DNA of 45,625 nucleotides from an uncultured Eubacteriales bacterium (GCA_934433485.1 CAKRZR010000017.1:1-45625); one strand, 5' to 3'; numbered from the stretch's first letter, positions 1-8,446 are shown. The notes: a model not told the origin generated them from the sequence alone. Numbers and translations: made by a program.

Positions 1-69
1 CTTACTTCGTTTGCTTTTATTATACAGCATTTTGCGATTTTTTCAATATGATGCGGGGAATTTTTAGAG

Positions 70-354
70 GTGACCTTCAATATGCTCTCCCAAAAATACC
101 AGGAGGAACAGACAGAGCTGGATGGAAAAATCGCACAGTTGAAGGCAAGTCTTGCACAAGTCAAACAGAGCGAATCAGATGCGGAGAAGTGGGTGGAGCT
201 CATCAAAAAGTATGCGCATCCCACAGAACTGACCGCGGAGCTTCTGAATACGCTGATTGAAAAGATTGTTATTCACGAACCTCAAAAGGATGAAAACGGT
301 GAAAGAACGCAGAAAATCGAAATCTACTACCGCTTTATCGGAATTATAGAGTAA
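70..354 (+). pseudogene. C-terminal fragment of a large serine recombinase (TnpX/TndX-like)
   Basis: About 94 residues are readable from a GTG. A charged coiled-coil stretch (KYQEEQTELDGKIAQLKASL) is followed by ELLNTLIEKIVIHEP and KIEIYYRFIGIIE. This is the usual tail of large serine recombinases of Tn4451/Tn5397-type elements (coiled coil plus DUF4368-like end). The catalytic N-terminal domain, recombinase domain and zinc ribbon are not in the preceding 69 bases, so this is a remnant or continues outside the window in another frame. Such genes usually sit at the extreme end of their element. Its stop overlaps the stop of the truncated XRE gene on the other strand, which suggests the element boundary lies at about 355-385. 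Family assignment is fairly sure; activity is very unlikely. Confidence 0.7.
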
Positions 355-502
355 CCATAGTGTTGCTTTTACTATGGGAAACTCCATTTTCCCATCGAGA
401 CACCGCTTGCGGTGTCACACCGAGGAATACTGCGAGCTGCTCCTGCGTGACGTTCTTTTTCGCGCGCAGCTGCCTGATTCTTTCTCCTGTTCTGATTATC
501 AT
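344..502 (-). pseudogene. truncated XRE-family HTH regulator
   Basis: The gene starts at an ATG with AAGGAG eight bases upstream and encodes 52 residues. Residues 1-40 are a clear HTH_3/XRE domain (GERIRQLRAKKNVTQEQLA, then VTPQAVSRWENGVS). The reading frame then changes to HSKSNTMVTL and stops within the end of the recombinase gene. XRE regulators normally continue for at least another 20 residues of HTH and often a second domain, so the 3' part has been replaced by the integrated element. It keeps a good promoter and a palindrome at its start site, so a short HTH peptide may still be made. Whether it still binds DNA cannot be seen. Confidence 0.7.
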
Positions 503-543
503 ATCGTTTCTCTCCTTGCATTTTTTCGATTCGAATGTGCGAT

Positions 544-588
544 GTAAGCTTACGACTATAGTATACAGTACCTGCACCCGGAAAACAA
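544..588 (-). promoter_or_regulatory. promoter and palindromic operator candidate of the truncated XRE gene
   Basis: On the minus strand TTGTTT (583-588) and TATACT (560-565) are separated by 17 bp. The perfect palindrome GTAAGCTTAC (544-553) lies at the expected transcription start, which would fit an autoregulatory operator. Operator function is inference. Confidence 0.45.
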
Positions 589-775
589 TACGCAATTTGT
601 TGTTTAGAGATAAAAGAATCATTGTGTAATGGAGAAAGAGTAAAAATGCGCAATCGAAAATAAAAGACCAATCCCTGAACACAGACAGCACATTTCGTAT
701 CCTACAAGTTGGATAGAACAAAACCAGCCACTTGCATCCCCCACAAATTTTCGCCCATTATTTTCGCGCACCCCC

Positions 776-804
776 TTGACAAATCGTCTCTTGTGTGGTA
801 TCAT
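776..804 (+). promoter_or_regulatory. promoter of the amino-acid ABC importer
   Basis: TTGACA (776-781) and TATCAT (799-804) have a 17 bp spacer, about 95 bp ahead of the binding-protein start. No other strong promoter is seen before the ATPase gene ends, so it likely serves all three transporter genes. Confidence 0.65.
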
Positions 805-899
805 TATATTACTTTAATACAGTGAAGCGCAAAAGCAATAAAACAAGCGCGAAACGATATAAGAGCCGGGGAATGCCGGGGATAAGAGAGGATAACAAC

Positions 900-1679
900 A
901 TGAAAAATACAGTCAAGAAAATCGTATGCGGGATGCTCTGCGCGCTGTGTGTCGGCGGGATGCTTGCGTCGTGCGGTTCGAAGTCGGATATGCAGGCGGT
1001 GAAGGACGCAGGCAAGCTCGTGATCGGCATCACGGAGTACGCGCCGATGGACTATCGGGATGAAAACGGCGAATGGACGGGTTTTGACGCGGAGTTCGCG
1101 CGCCTGTTCGCGGAAAAGCTGGGCGTTACGGCGGAATTTATCGTCATCGACTGGGACAACAAGCTGTTCGAGCTGTCCTCGGGCGCCATCGACTGCATCT
1201 GGAACGGCATGACGATCACGGACGAGATCCTTAACTCCTGCGCGGTATCGGACGCGTATGTGAAGAACCAGCAGGTGGTTGTGATGAGCGTGGACAAGGC
1301 GGCGCAGTACGCGACGTTTGACGACATGACAGGTCTGTCGTTCGCGGCGGAGGCTGGCTCCGCAGGCGAGAGCGCGGTATCGGAATCGGTGGCGAACTAC
1401 ACGGCGGTGACGGATCAGTCGACGGCACTGATGGAAGTGGCGTCCGGCTCCGTTGACGCTTGTGTCATTGACGCGACGATGGCGGCAGCGATGACGGGTG
1501 CGGGCACGTCCTACGCGGATTTAGTGGTAGCGGCGGAGCTGACGAACGAGGAATACGGCGTGGCGTTCCGCAAGGATTCCGACCTCTGCGCGGAGTTCAA
1601 CAAGGCAATGGACGAGCTGATTTCCGCCGGCACCCTTGGCGAGCTCGCCACGAAGTATGGTCTGACTCTGGCGAAGTAA
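900..1679 (+). CDS. polar amino-acid ABC transporter substrate-binding lipoprotein
   Basis: The 259-residue product opens with a lipoprotein signal peptide (KKIVCGMLCALCVGGMLASC), with lipobox LASC and Cys20 or 21 as the lipid anchor. The mature part is a type II periplasmic-binding fold of the SBP_bac_3 family: KLVIGITEYAPMDYRDENG at the first strand, then GFDAEFARLFAEKLGV, the hinge segment LSSGAIDCIWNGMTIT, and the C-terminal KAMDELISAGTLGELATKYG. The length is normal for the family. I chose the ATG at 900 because the signal peptide begins there and GAGAGG precedes it. Permease and ATPase genes follow, so this is the capture subunit of a polar amino-acid (glutamine, arginine or cystine type) importer. 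The exact substrate cannot be read. Confidence 0.9.
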   Translation: MKNTVKKIVCGMLCALCVGGMLASCGSKSDMQAVKDAGKLVIGITEYAPMDYRDENGEWTGFDAEFARLFAEKLGVTAEFIVIDWDNKLFELSSGAIDCIWNGMTITDEILNSCAVSDAYVKNQQVVVMSVDKAAQYATFDDMTGLSFAAEAGSAGESAVSESVANYTAVTDQSTALMEVASGSVDACVIDATMAAAMTGAGTSYADLVVAAELTNEEYGVAFRKDSDLCAEFNKAMDELISAGTLGELATKYGLTLAK

Positions 1680-1689
1680 TTGCGTCGGG

Positions 1690-1940
1690 TAGGGAAGAGA
1701 ACGAGGGGAACGGAGGAAAATGCGGCTTCTTGAGAACGAACTTTGTTCGTTCCAGCCTGCGCAAGAACTTTTATAAAAGGTATTGGATAGATATAGTTTG
1801 TGCAAGTCCGACTGCGCATAGTGTTACGCAAACGGACTTGCACAAACTCCACCCATATCCCCTTTTCAAAAAAGTTTTACCGAAGCCGGAACGAACTTTG
1901 TTCGTTCATTCAAAAGCGACCGTTCACCCCGTTCCCTCCG
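1690..1940. repeat. modular palindromic intergenic repeat, copy A (both arms)
   Basis: This copy fills most of the gap between the binding-protein and permease genes. The left arm (1722-1810) has a GAACGAAC/GTTCGTTC hairpin, then GCAAGAACTTTTAT, then AGTTTGTGCAAGTCCG. The right arm (1833-1920) is its inverted counterpart, starting CGGACTTGCACAAACT and containing another GAACGAAC/GTTCGTTC hairpin. The outer ends are purine-rich GGGGAACG on the left and CCCGTTCCC on the right. The central loop is short here, about 22 bp. The copy interrupts an otherwise normal three-gene transport operon. Confidence 0.8.
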
Positions 1941-2012
1941 CCCCCGGCTCCCATATAGAATACAGCAGGATTCCGGCTTGGGATCCGCTATTTTTGCGTT
2001 TTGAGGTATAGT

Positions 2013-2696
2013 ATGTTCTGGTCTGTAACGATGAGCCTGTGCAAGGGCTTTGGGACGACGCTGCTGTTGTTTGCGCTGACGCTGTTGTTTGCGGTGCCGC
2101 TGGGGTTGGTGATCAGCTTTGGGTCGATGAACCACTGGGGCTTCACGCTGCGTCGCGGAGAGAGGGCGCTCCGGGTCGAGCCGCTTGCCTGGCTGTCAAA
2201 GACGTTTGTGTGGATCATCCGTGGAACGCCTCTGATGCTGCAGCTCATTGTGATCTACTACGGACCGGGGCTGCTCTTTCACTGGGGACTGATGCCGCGG
2301 TTTTCGGCGGTGCTTCTGGCGTTCGTAATCAACTACGCGGCGTATTTTTCGGAGATTTACCGCGGGGGGATCGAATCGATTCCGCGCGGGCAGTATGAGG
2401 CGTGCCAGGTGCTCGGTATGACGCGTTCGCAGACGTTTTTCCGCGTGATCCTGATGCAGGTCGTGAAGCGGATCGTGCCGCCGATGGGGAACGAGATCAT
2501 AACGCTGGTCAAGGACACGTCCCTCGCGCGCGTCATTGCCGTATACGAGATCATCTGGAGCGCACAGGCGTACATCAAGATGAGCGGACTGATCTGGCCC
2601 CTGTTCTACACCGGCGCGTTCTATCTCGTGTTCAGCGGGGTTCTTACGCTGTTGTTCCGCCGGATTGAAAAGAGGCTCGATTATTACAAGGGATGA
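2013..2696 (+). CDS. amino-acid ABC transporter permease (HisM/GlnP-like)
   Basis: The product has 227 residues and several hydrophobic membrane spans (for example GTTLLLFALTLLFAVPLGLV near the N terminus). It carries the family start pattern WIIRGTPLMLQLIVIYYGPG and the cytoplasmic EAA loop EACQVLGMTRSQTFFRVIL followed by VPPMGNEIITLVKDTSL, which docks on the ATPase. This is diagnostic of His/Glu/Gln/Arg-type importers. The ATG at 2013 is preferred over an upstream TTG because GAGG lies seven bases before it. With a single permease gene the channel would be a homodimer. It is separated from its binding protein by repeat copy A and followed by the ATPase after 60 bp. Confidence 0.9.
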   Translation: MFWSVTMSLCKGFGTTLLLFALTLLFAVPLGLVISFGSMNHWGFTLRRGERALRVEPLAWLSKTFVWIIRGTPLMLQLIVIYYGPGLLFHWGLMPRFSAVLLAFVINYAAYFSEIYRGGIESIPRGQYEACQVLGMTRSQTFFRVILMQVVKRIVPPMGNEIITLVKDTSLARVIAVYEIIWSAQAYIKMSGLIWPLFYTGAFYLVFSGVLTLLFRRIEKRLDYYKG

Positions 2697-2756
2697 CGCG
2701 GGGCGCCCGGATAAAGCGTTATAGAAGAAAAGATTTTGTTTGGCAGGGGAATACAA

Positions 2757-3572
2757 ATGGAAAATGAGATTCTGAAAATAGAGAACTTCCGCAAGCGGTT
2801 TGGGCAGACGGAGGTGCTGCGCGGGATTGATTTTTCGATGCGGCGCGGCGAGGTGCTCGTGATCATCGGTTCCTCCGGCTCGGGAAAAACGACGCTGCTG
2901 CGCTGTCTGAATTTTTTGGAAACGCCGGACGAGGGCAGAATGACGGTCGGCGGCGAGGTGGTGCTGGACGCGTTCGTGCAGAGCAAGCTGACGGAGGAAG
3001 AGATTCGGACGCGGCGGCTCCATTTCGGGCTGGTGTTCCAGTCGTTCAATCTGTTTCCGCAGTACTCGGTGCTCGAAAACGTGACGTTGGCGCCGAAGCT
3101 GATGGTATCGGAGCGGCTTGCCGGCAAATCGAAGAAGGAAGCGGCGGCGGAAAAGAAGGCGGCGTACGCGCGGATTGAGGAAAACGGGCGTCTGCTTTTG
3201 CAAAAGGTGGGACTGTCGGAGAAGGCGGCGCAGTATCCGTGCGAGCTGTCCGGCGGGCAGTGTCAGAGAGTGGCGATCGCGCGAGCGCTTGCCTTATCAC
3301 CGGACATTCTCTGCTTTGACGAACCGACGTCGGCGCTTGACCCGGAGCTGACCGGGGAGGTGCTGCGCGTGATTCGGAGCCTGAAGGACGATGGACGGAC
3401 GATGATCGTGGTGACGCATGAAATGGCGTTTGCGCGGGCGGTAGCGGATCGCGTGATCTACATGGCGGACGGTGTGATTGAAGAAGCAGGCACGCCGGAG
3501 GAGGTATTTGACAGTCCGAAAAGCGAAAAGACGAAGAATTTCCTCAGCGCGGGAAAGGAATTTGCGCAGTAA
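2757..3572 (+). CDS. amino-acid ABC transporter ATP-binding protein
   Basis: This 271-residue ATPase has every nucleotide-binding motif: Walker A GSSGSGKT (39-46), Q-loop FQSFNLFP around Gln95, signature LSGGQ (164-168), Walker B ILCFDEP (184-190), D-loop SALD and switch His221 in VVTHEM. It matches the GlnQ/HisP group that powers polar amino-acid import. One oddity is a charged stretch between the Q-loop and the signature (GKSKKEAAAEKKAAYARIEE, about 123-142) that is longer than usual. The ATG at 2757 has AGGGGA upstream. It is the last gene of the transport operon, and a terminator follows closely. Confidence 0.92.
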   Translation: MENEILKIENFRKRFGQTEVLRGIDFSMRRGEVLVIIGSSGSGKTTLLRCLNFLETPDEGRMTVGGEVVLDAFVQSKLTEEEIRTRRLHFGLVFQSFNLFPQYSVLENVTLAPKLMVSERLAGKSKKEAAAEKKAAYARIEENGRLLLQKVGLSEKAAQYPCELSGGQCQRVAIARALALSPDILCFDEPTSALDPELTGEVLRVIRSLKDDGRTMIVVTHEMAFARAVADRVIYMADGVIEEAGTPEEVFDSPKSEKTKNFLSAGKEFAQ

Positions 3573-3590
3573 ATGGTATCATGGCAGCAA

Positions 3591-3640
3591 AACCGTCGCA
3601 GGATATGGCAAAACGAACCATGTCCTCGACGGCTTTTTGT
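3591..3640 (+). terminator. rho-independent terminator of the amino-acid importer operon
   Basis: An imperfect stem pairs CCGTCGCAGGATATGG with CCATGTCCTCGACGG around a short loop, and CTTTTTG follows on the plus strand. Confidence 0.75.
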
Positions 3641-3678
3641 ATAATTTTTCCAAATCGGTGCGTTTCGCGGTTTCTCTC

Positions 3679-3707
3679 TTGACAAAACGCTACCTATATT
3701 ATATAAT
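3679..3707 (+). promoter_or_regulatory. consensus promoter of the first MATE gene
   Basis: A perfect TTGACA (3679-3684) and perfect TATAAT (3702-3707) are 17 bp apart, which predicts strong constitutive transcription of the exporter 45 bp downstream. Confidence 0.8.
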
Positions 3708-3751
3708 AGCCCCTGTATGCTTTCAGAACAACCAAATAGAAAGGCGTGCGT

Positions 3752-5113
3752 ATGCAACCAACGAAAACACAAATTTCGCTGTCCGACCACTTCACCTACG
3801 GCAAGCTGTTCCGCTTCACGCTGCCGTCGATTGTCATGATGATCTTCACCTCCATTTACGGTGTGGTGGACGGGCTGTTTGTCTCCAATGTCGCGGGAAA
3901 AACGGCGTTTGCCGCCATCAATCTCGTCATGCCGTTTGTCATGGTGATCGGCGGCGTGGGCTTTATGATCGGCACGGGCGGCACGGCGCTGGTATCCCGT
4001 GTGCTCGGCGAGGGGAAACGCGAGCTTGCCAACCGCTATTTCACCATGATGGTCTGGCTTTCGATCCTCGTGGGCGGCGTGCTGTCCGTCGTTGGGATCA
4101 CCTTTATAGAGCCGGTATCGCGGTTTTTGGGCGCAACGGAGGCAATGCTGCCGGATTGTATACTGTACGGGCGCATCTGCATCGGCTTTTCCGTGGCTTT
4201 TATGTTGCAAAACCTGTTCCAGAGCTTTCTCATCGCGGCGGAGCGTCCGAAGCTGGGTCTGGCGGCGACGGTGGCTGCCGGTGTGACGAACATGGTGCTC
4301 GACGCGGTGTTCATCGCCGGGTTCCGCTGGGGTGTCGCCGGCGCCGCGATTGCCACGGGACTGAGCCAATGCGTCGGCGGGATCCTGCCGCTACTTTATT
4401 TCGCGTTCCCGAACACAAGTCTGCTGCGCCTGACGAAAACGAAGCTGGAGCTTCGCCCGATTCTGGCGGCATGCGGGAACGGATCATCGGAGATGATGAA
4501 CAACATTGCCTCGTCCATCGTCGGGATGCTCTACAATTTCCAGCTGCTCAAATATGCCGGTGAGGACGGCGTGTCCGCGTATGGGGTGCTGATGTACGAG
4601 AACTTCATCTTTGCGGCGATTTTCATCGGCTACAGCGTCGGCTCGGCACCGATTGTCGGCTACCATTACGGTGCGGACAACCGGTCGGAGCTGCAGAATA
4701 TGCTCAAAAAATCGACGATTCTGATGGGCGTGGGCGGCGTTGTTCTCGCGCTGGCGGCACAGGGACTGGCGGATCCGCTTGCGTCGATTTTCGTCGGCTA
4801 TGACGCGGGGCTGTTCGCGATGACGGTGCACGCGTTCCGGCTGTACTCGCTCGCGTTTTTGTTCATTGGCTTCAATATTTTCGCGTCCAGCTTCTTCACG
4901 GCGCTGAGCAACGGCGGCATTTCCGCGGCAATCGCGTTCCTGCGTACCCTCGTGTTCCAGGTGATCGCCGTACTGACCCTGCCGCTGCTGTTCGAGCTCG
5001 ACGGCATCTGGTGGGCGATGACGGCTGCGGAGATCTTCGCGTTCATCGTATCCGCCGTGTTCCTCGCCGCAAACGCGAAACGGTACGGCTACTTCCCGCC
5101 GCGCGGAAAATAA
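3752..5113 (+). CDS. MATE-family multidrug exporter
   Basis: The 453-residue membrane protein has the twelve hydrophobic spans and two-fold layout of MATE exporters. Typical family patterns include LFRFTLPSIVMMIFTSIYGVVD at the first helix, with the second and eighth segments rich in small residues (GGVGFMIGTGGTALVSRVLG; GYSVGSAPIVGYHYGA). The length is normal. Members exchange cations (Na+ or H+) for drugs or metabolites at the cell membrane; the substrate cannot be inferred. The ATG at 3752 is preferred to the GTG six bases upstream because AGAAAGG is better spaced. It is transcribed alone from its own consensus promoter. A second, different MATE exporter lies at 19.1 kb. Confidence 0.88.
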   Translation: MQPTKTQISLSDHFTYGKLFRFTLPSIVMMIFTSIYGVVDGLFVSNVAGKTAFAAINLVMPFVMVIGGVGFMIGTGGTALVSRVLGEGKRELANRYFTMMVWLSILVGGVLSVVGITFIEPVSRFLGATEAMLPDCILYGRICIGFSVAFMLQNLFQSFLIAAERPKLGLAATVAAGVTNMVLDAVFIAGFRWGVAGAAIATGLSQCVGGILPLLYFAFPNTSLLRLTKTKLELRPILAACGNGSSEMMNNIASSIVGMLYNFQLLKYAGEDGVSAYGVLMYENFIFAAIFIGYSVGSAPIVGYHYGADNRSELQNMLKKSTILMGVGGVVLALAAQGLADPLASIFVGYDAGLFAMTVHAFRLYSLAFLFIGFNIFASSFFTALSNGGISAAIAFLRTLVFQVIAVLTLPLLFELDGIWWAMTAAEIFAFIVSAVFLAANAKRYGYFPPRGK

Positions 5114-5122
5114 TCGCGCCGC

Positions 5123-5151
5123 TTGCATATTCCCGCGGGATGTGGTATACT
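5123..5151 (+). promoter_or_regulatory. promoter of a candidate small RNA
   Basis: TTGCAT (5123-5128) and TATACT (5146-5151, extended TGTGG context) have a 17 bp spacer. The promoter starts only ten bases after the MATE stop codon and points to a transcript that meets a terminator about 80 bases later. Confidence 0.6.
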
Positions 5152-5157
5152 ATAGGT

Positions 5158-5240
5158 GCGGAGTTATGCAGGAAAGTATAATACTTCCGTGCATAAAAAT
5201 ATAACAGGGCAAAGGAGGATCCGGCAGAGGATCCTTTTTT
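5158..5240 (+). ncRNA. candidate small noncoding RNA of about 83 nt
   Basis: Between a good promoter (5123-5151) and a T-run (5235-5240) there is no open frame with a ribosome site. There are two hairpins. The first (5164-5196) pairs TTATGCA with TGCATAA and, inside, AGTAT with ATACT. The second is the terminator, AGGATCC (5216-5222) with GGATCCT (5229-5235) followed by six Ts. An AGGAGG sits just before the terminator stem and is partly masked by it. This is either an independent small RNA or the shortened leader of a lost gene. I do not recognise a known RNA family. Confidence 0.4.
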
Positions 5241-5314
5241 GTCGTACGGTCGTCCGGACATAGGCTGCGCCGCCGCATGGGCACACTTTTTTGATGTGAA
5301 ATTTACAATTCCTA

Positions 5315-5375
5315 TTTCTTTTTGTGACGAAATGTGCTATACTATATGTTGGATGACTACAAAAATAACAATTGC
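5315..5375 (+). promoter_or_regulatory. promoter and shared leader element of lipoprotein gene 1
   Basis: TATACT (5338-5343) follows the extended context ATGTGC with a weak TTTCTT (5315-5320) 17 bp upstream. Downstream, GATGACTACAAAAATAAC is a degenerate version of the leader hairpin seen ahead of the next three lipoprotein genes. Confidence 0.5.
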
Positions 5376-5389
5376 AGAAAGGCACAGAC

Positions 5390-6859
5390 ATGAAAAAGAC
5401 AATCACAACTCTCCTGTTCGCGTCGATGCTGCTGTCGATGGTGGCATGCGGCAGCGCGGATAAGGAGACGGAAGCGGATGCCTCCGATACGACCGGTACG
5501 GACACGGTGGCGCAATCCGAAACGGAAACGGAAACCGAGGCGGATCCGCTGGCGCATCTGGACGTTGTGGACATGGAGGGCTACGCGTTCCGGCAGCTTT
5601 TGCGCGACAAGGATCAATGGATCGCGGACATGATCGCGGAGGAACAGACCGGAGAGGTCGTAAATGACGCGATCTTCCGGCGGAATACGGAAGTGGAGGA
5701 ACGGTATAACTGTACGTTTACGTACTCTGTTTCCTCTACGGGAAACTTTGATATGGACGCCAAACCGGGGATCATTGCCGGAGACGACGCGTATGACTGG
5801 GTGGTCTGCCATCCGAGAGCGGCGGCAAAATATGGGAACGAGGGGCTTGCCCTGGACTGGAACAAGCTCAAATACGTGGACTTGACGAAATCGTGGTGGG
5901 ATCAGGACGCGGTACAGAGCTTCGCGCTGCCGGGCGGTGTTTTCTGGATGACAGGCGACATCAGCTATGAATCGGTGGGCGCCGCGATCTGCATGCTGTT
6001 CAACAAGGATTATTTCCGGGACAACCAGCTCGAATTTCCGTATGAAATGGTGAAAGAGGGAAAGTGGACCTTTGACACGTTCCTGGAGATGGTCAAGGAC
6101 TACAGCCGGGATCTGGATGGCGACGGCGTGATCGGGGACGATGACGTCTACGGCTATACGTCGTATCGCTGGGTCGGACCGATCCAGGCGTTCATCTCCT
6201 CCGGCTCGCGTGTAGTAAAGGGCGCGGCGGACGATTATGCCTTTGACGTATACAACGAGCGGTCGCTTTCGATGTTTGAAAAGTACTTCCCGCTGATCCA
6301 GTCGGCGAACACGTTTGTGGATGTTACCTCGGATTCCGGCGGGACGAACAAAGAGCTGTTCCGCGATGGGCACTCGCTATTCACGGACATGCGCGTATCT
6401 TATGTGCCGCTGATGCGGGAAATGGAACAGGAGTTCGGCATTCTGCCGTGGCCAAAGTATGATGAGATGAGCGAATACACCGCGAACGTGGACGCAGGTA
6501 CGAATATGATGTTTGTGCCGATCACGAATCAGGTGACGGACAACACCAGTCTGGTGCTGGAATCCCTTGCCATCCTCGGCAGAGAATACGCCATTCCGGC
6601 GTATTATGATGTAGCGCTGAAAACGCGCGACTCCCGGGACGAGCAGTCTTCCGAAATGCTCGACATTATCGTATCCAATCGCGTATTTGACCTTGGTTAC
6701 TACGACGAAGAGCTTGGCGGCGCGTTCGCAAGCCATTTTGCGGAACTTGCCAAGGAGTCCAGCCCGGATTTTGCGTCCTGGTACGAAAAGCAGCTCCCTT
6801 CCGCCACCGCGTCGCGGGATAAGACGCTCGCCGCCTACCGCGAACGTGCAGGGGAATAG
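5390..6859 (+). CDS. extracellular solute-binding lipoprotein 1 (family 1-like)
   Basis: This 489-residue secreted lipoprotein has a signal peptide (KKTITTLLFASMLLSMVAC) with lipobox and a Glu/Thr-rich linker (ETETETEADP). A large binding domain follows with GDDAYDWVVCHPRAAA, WWDQDAVQSFALPGG and LFNKDYFRDNQLEFPYEMV. DLDGDGVIGDDD (about 241-252) looks like the EF-hand-type calcium loop found in this class. The size and pattern FGILPWPKYDE are typical of sugar/oligosaccharide ABC receptors, but no permease gene is near, so it probably works with a transporter encoded elsewhere. The ATG at 5390 follows GAAAGG. It is one of five closely related paralogs in this window. The ligand is unknown. Confidence 0.82.
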   Translation: MKKTITTLLFASMLLSMVACGSADKETEADASDTTGTDTVAQSETETETEADPLAHLDVVDMEGYAFRQLLRDKDQWIADMIAEEQTGEVVNDAIFRRNTEVEERYNCTFTYSVSSTGNFDMDAKPGIIAGDDAYDWVVCHPRAAAKYGNEGLALDWNKLKYVDLTKSWWDQDAVQSFALPGGVFWMTGDISYESVGAAICMLFNKDYFRDNQLEFPYEMVKEGKWTFDTFLEMVKDYSRDLDGDGVIGDDDVYGYTSYRWVGPIQAFISSGSRVVKGAADDYAFDVYNERSLSMFEKYFPLIQSANTFVDVTSDSGGTNKELFRDGHSLFTDMRVSYVPLMREMEQEFGILPWPKYDEMSEYTANVDAGTNMMFVPITNQVTDNTSLVLESLAILGREYAIPAYYDVALKTRDSRDEQSSEMLDIIVSNRVFDLGYYDEELGGAFASHFAELAKESSPDFASWYEKQLPSATASRDKTLAAYRERAGE

Positions 6860-6872
6860 TACGATAAACAAA

Positions 6873-6908
6873 AAAGAGGGTCTGTTTTCACGGATCCTCT
6901 TGCTTTTT
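6873..6908 (+). terminator. terminator after lipoprotein gene 1
   Basis: AAGAGGGTCTG pairs with CGGATCCTCTT and is followed by GCTTTTTG. The -35 box of the next gene (TTGCTT, 6900-6905) overlaps the end of the stem. Confidence 0.65.
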
Positions 6909-6971
6909 GCGCCGCACTGTGGTATACTGTGTGTATCTTCATCAAAGAAACAGATGACTACAAAAGTAGTT
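6900..6971 (+). promoter_or_regulatory. promoter and leader hairpin of lipoprotein gene 2
   Basis: TTGCTT (6900-6905) and TATACT (6923-6928) are 17 bp apart. Then GACTACAAAAGTAGTT (6956-6971) forms a small hairpin or dyad about 20 bases ahead of the start codon, matching those ahead of genes 3 and 4. Confidence 0.6.
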
Positions 6972-6991
6972 ATTGTGAAAAGGGCACACAT

Positions 6992-8446
6992 ATGAAAAAG
7001 ACGATCATCACGCTCCTGTTCGCGTCGATGCTGCTGTCGTTGGCGGCATGCGGCGGCGCGGAGAAGGAGACGGAGCAGAACAGCGACACGACGGCGGACA
7101 CGACCGTTGTGGGCGAGAGCGAAACGGAAACAGAAGCGGATCCGTTGGCGCATCTTGACAAGGTGGACATGAATGGCTACGTATTCCGGCAGCTCATCCG
7201 CAACAACGACATCTACGTCGCGGACATGGTCGCGGAGGAACAGACGGGAGAACTGGTGAACGACGCGGTATTTCGCCGGAACATGGAGGTCGAGGAGCGG
7301 TACAACTGTGGGTTTACGCATACCCGCTCGTCGAATGACAACGTGGAGATGGACGCGAAGCCGGGGATTTTGGCGGGGGACGACGCGTACGACTGGGTGG
7401 TTGCGCACGGCAGAGCGGCGGCGTCCTATGCGAACGAGGGGCTGACAATGGATTTCGCGTCGCTGAAGAATCTGGATCTGACAAAGCCGTGGTGGGACCA
7501 GGACGCGGTGGAGAATTTCCGTATGCCGGGCGGCATATTCTGGCTCACGGGCGACATCAGCTATCAGTCGGTATCGGCGGCATTCTGTATGTTCTTCAAC
7601 AAGGACTTCTTCCGCGACAGCCAGATCGAATTTCCGTATGAGGCGGCGCGCGAGGGCACATGGACGTTTGACATGTTCCAGAAGATCATGGAGGATGGCA
7701 GCCGGGACCTCAACGGCGACGGAACGATGGACGAGAACGACCTCTACGGGTACGTCACACACTGCTGGGCAGGACCGATCGCGGCGTTTGTATCGACAGG
7801 TTCGCGTGTCGTGACCTCGGAGGCGGACGGATACCAGTTCAACGTATACAACGAACGCTCGGTGGCGATGGCGGAGAAGTACTTCGGCATGATGCAGACA
7901 GAGAACACGTATCTTGATATGAAGGGCGGCATGAACGTGGAGCTGTTCCAGTCGGGTCACGCGCTCTTTGTGGACACGACGGTTGCGCGCGCGACGATCC
8001 TGCGGGAAATGGACTACGATTTCGGCATCCTGCCGTGGCCGAAGTATGATGAAGCAAGCGAATACTACGCGAACGTGGATGCGGCGACGAACATGCTCAT
8101 CGTGCCGATCACGAACCGGGTGGCGGACAACACGGGACTGGTGCTGGAGTCGCTGGCGATCTTAGGCCGCGTACACGTGATTCCGGCGTACTATGACGTG
8201 GCGCTGAAAACACGCGATTCCCGCGACGAGGATTCCGCGGAGATGATGGACATCATCGTAGCGCATCGCGTATTTGACCTTGGCTATTACAATACGGATC
8301 TCGGCGGCGCGTATGCCAGCCATTTCGCGGAGCTTGCCAGCCAGAAGAACTACGATGTAGCGTCCTGGTACGAAAAGAAGCTCGACGCGGCAACGACGGC
8401 ACGGGACAAGGTGCTGGAAACCTACCGCGAACGGGCAGGGGAATAA
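6992..8446 (+). CDS. extracellular solute-binding lipoprotein 2 (family 1-like)
   Basis: A 484-residue paralog of lipoprotein 1 along its whole length: lipobox LSLAAC, acidic Thr-rich linker, GDDAYDWVVAHGRAAAS, WWDQDAVENFRMPGG, calcium-type loop DLNGDGTMDEND, and FGILPWPKYDEASEYYANVD. Variation is concentrated in stretches such as HCWAGPIAAFVSTGS versus YRWVGPIQAFISSGS in paralog 1, which may change ligand preference. It has its own promoter, leader hairpin and terminator, so it is a separate transcription unit and not part of an operon. The ATG at 6992 is preceded by AAAAGGG. No permease or ATPase genes are adjacent. Confidence 0.82.
   Translation: MKKTIITLLFASMLLSLAACGGAEKETEQNSDTTADTTVVGESETETEADPLAHLDKVDMNGYVFRQLIRNNDIYVADMVAEEQTGELVNDAVFRRNMEVEERYNCGFTHTRSSNDNVEMDAKPGILAGDDAYDWVVAHGRAAASYANEGLTMDFASLKNLDLTKPWWDQDAVENFRMPGGIFWLTGDISYQSVSAAFCMFFNKDFFRDSQIEFPYEAAREGTWTFDMFQKIMEDGSRDLNGDGTMDENDLYGYVTHCWAGPIAAFVSTGSRVVTSEADGYQFNVYNERSVAMAEKYFGMMQTENTYLDMKGGMNVELFQSGHALFVDTTVARATILREMDYDFGILPWPKYDEASEYYANVDAATNMLIVPITNRVADNTGLVLESLAILGRVHVIPAYYDVALKTRDSRDEDSAEMMDIIVAHRVFDLGYYNTDLGGAYASHFAELASQKNYDVASWYEKKLDAATTARDKVLETYRERAGE

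Noticed and set aside
6377..7960. Long open frame on the minus strand (about 527 codons), and similar ones opposite 2196-3203, 3458-4369, 5357-6373, 13617-15176 and 27343-28923
   Set aside because: They lie antisense to clearly assigned genes, cross gene boundaries, show His/Arg-rich low-complexity composition, and lack ribosome sites or family motifs. They follow from the GC-rich codon use of the real genes.
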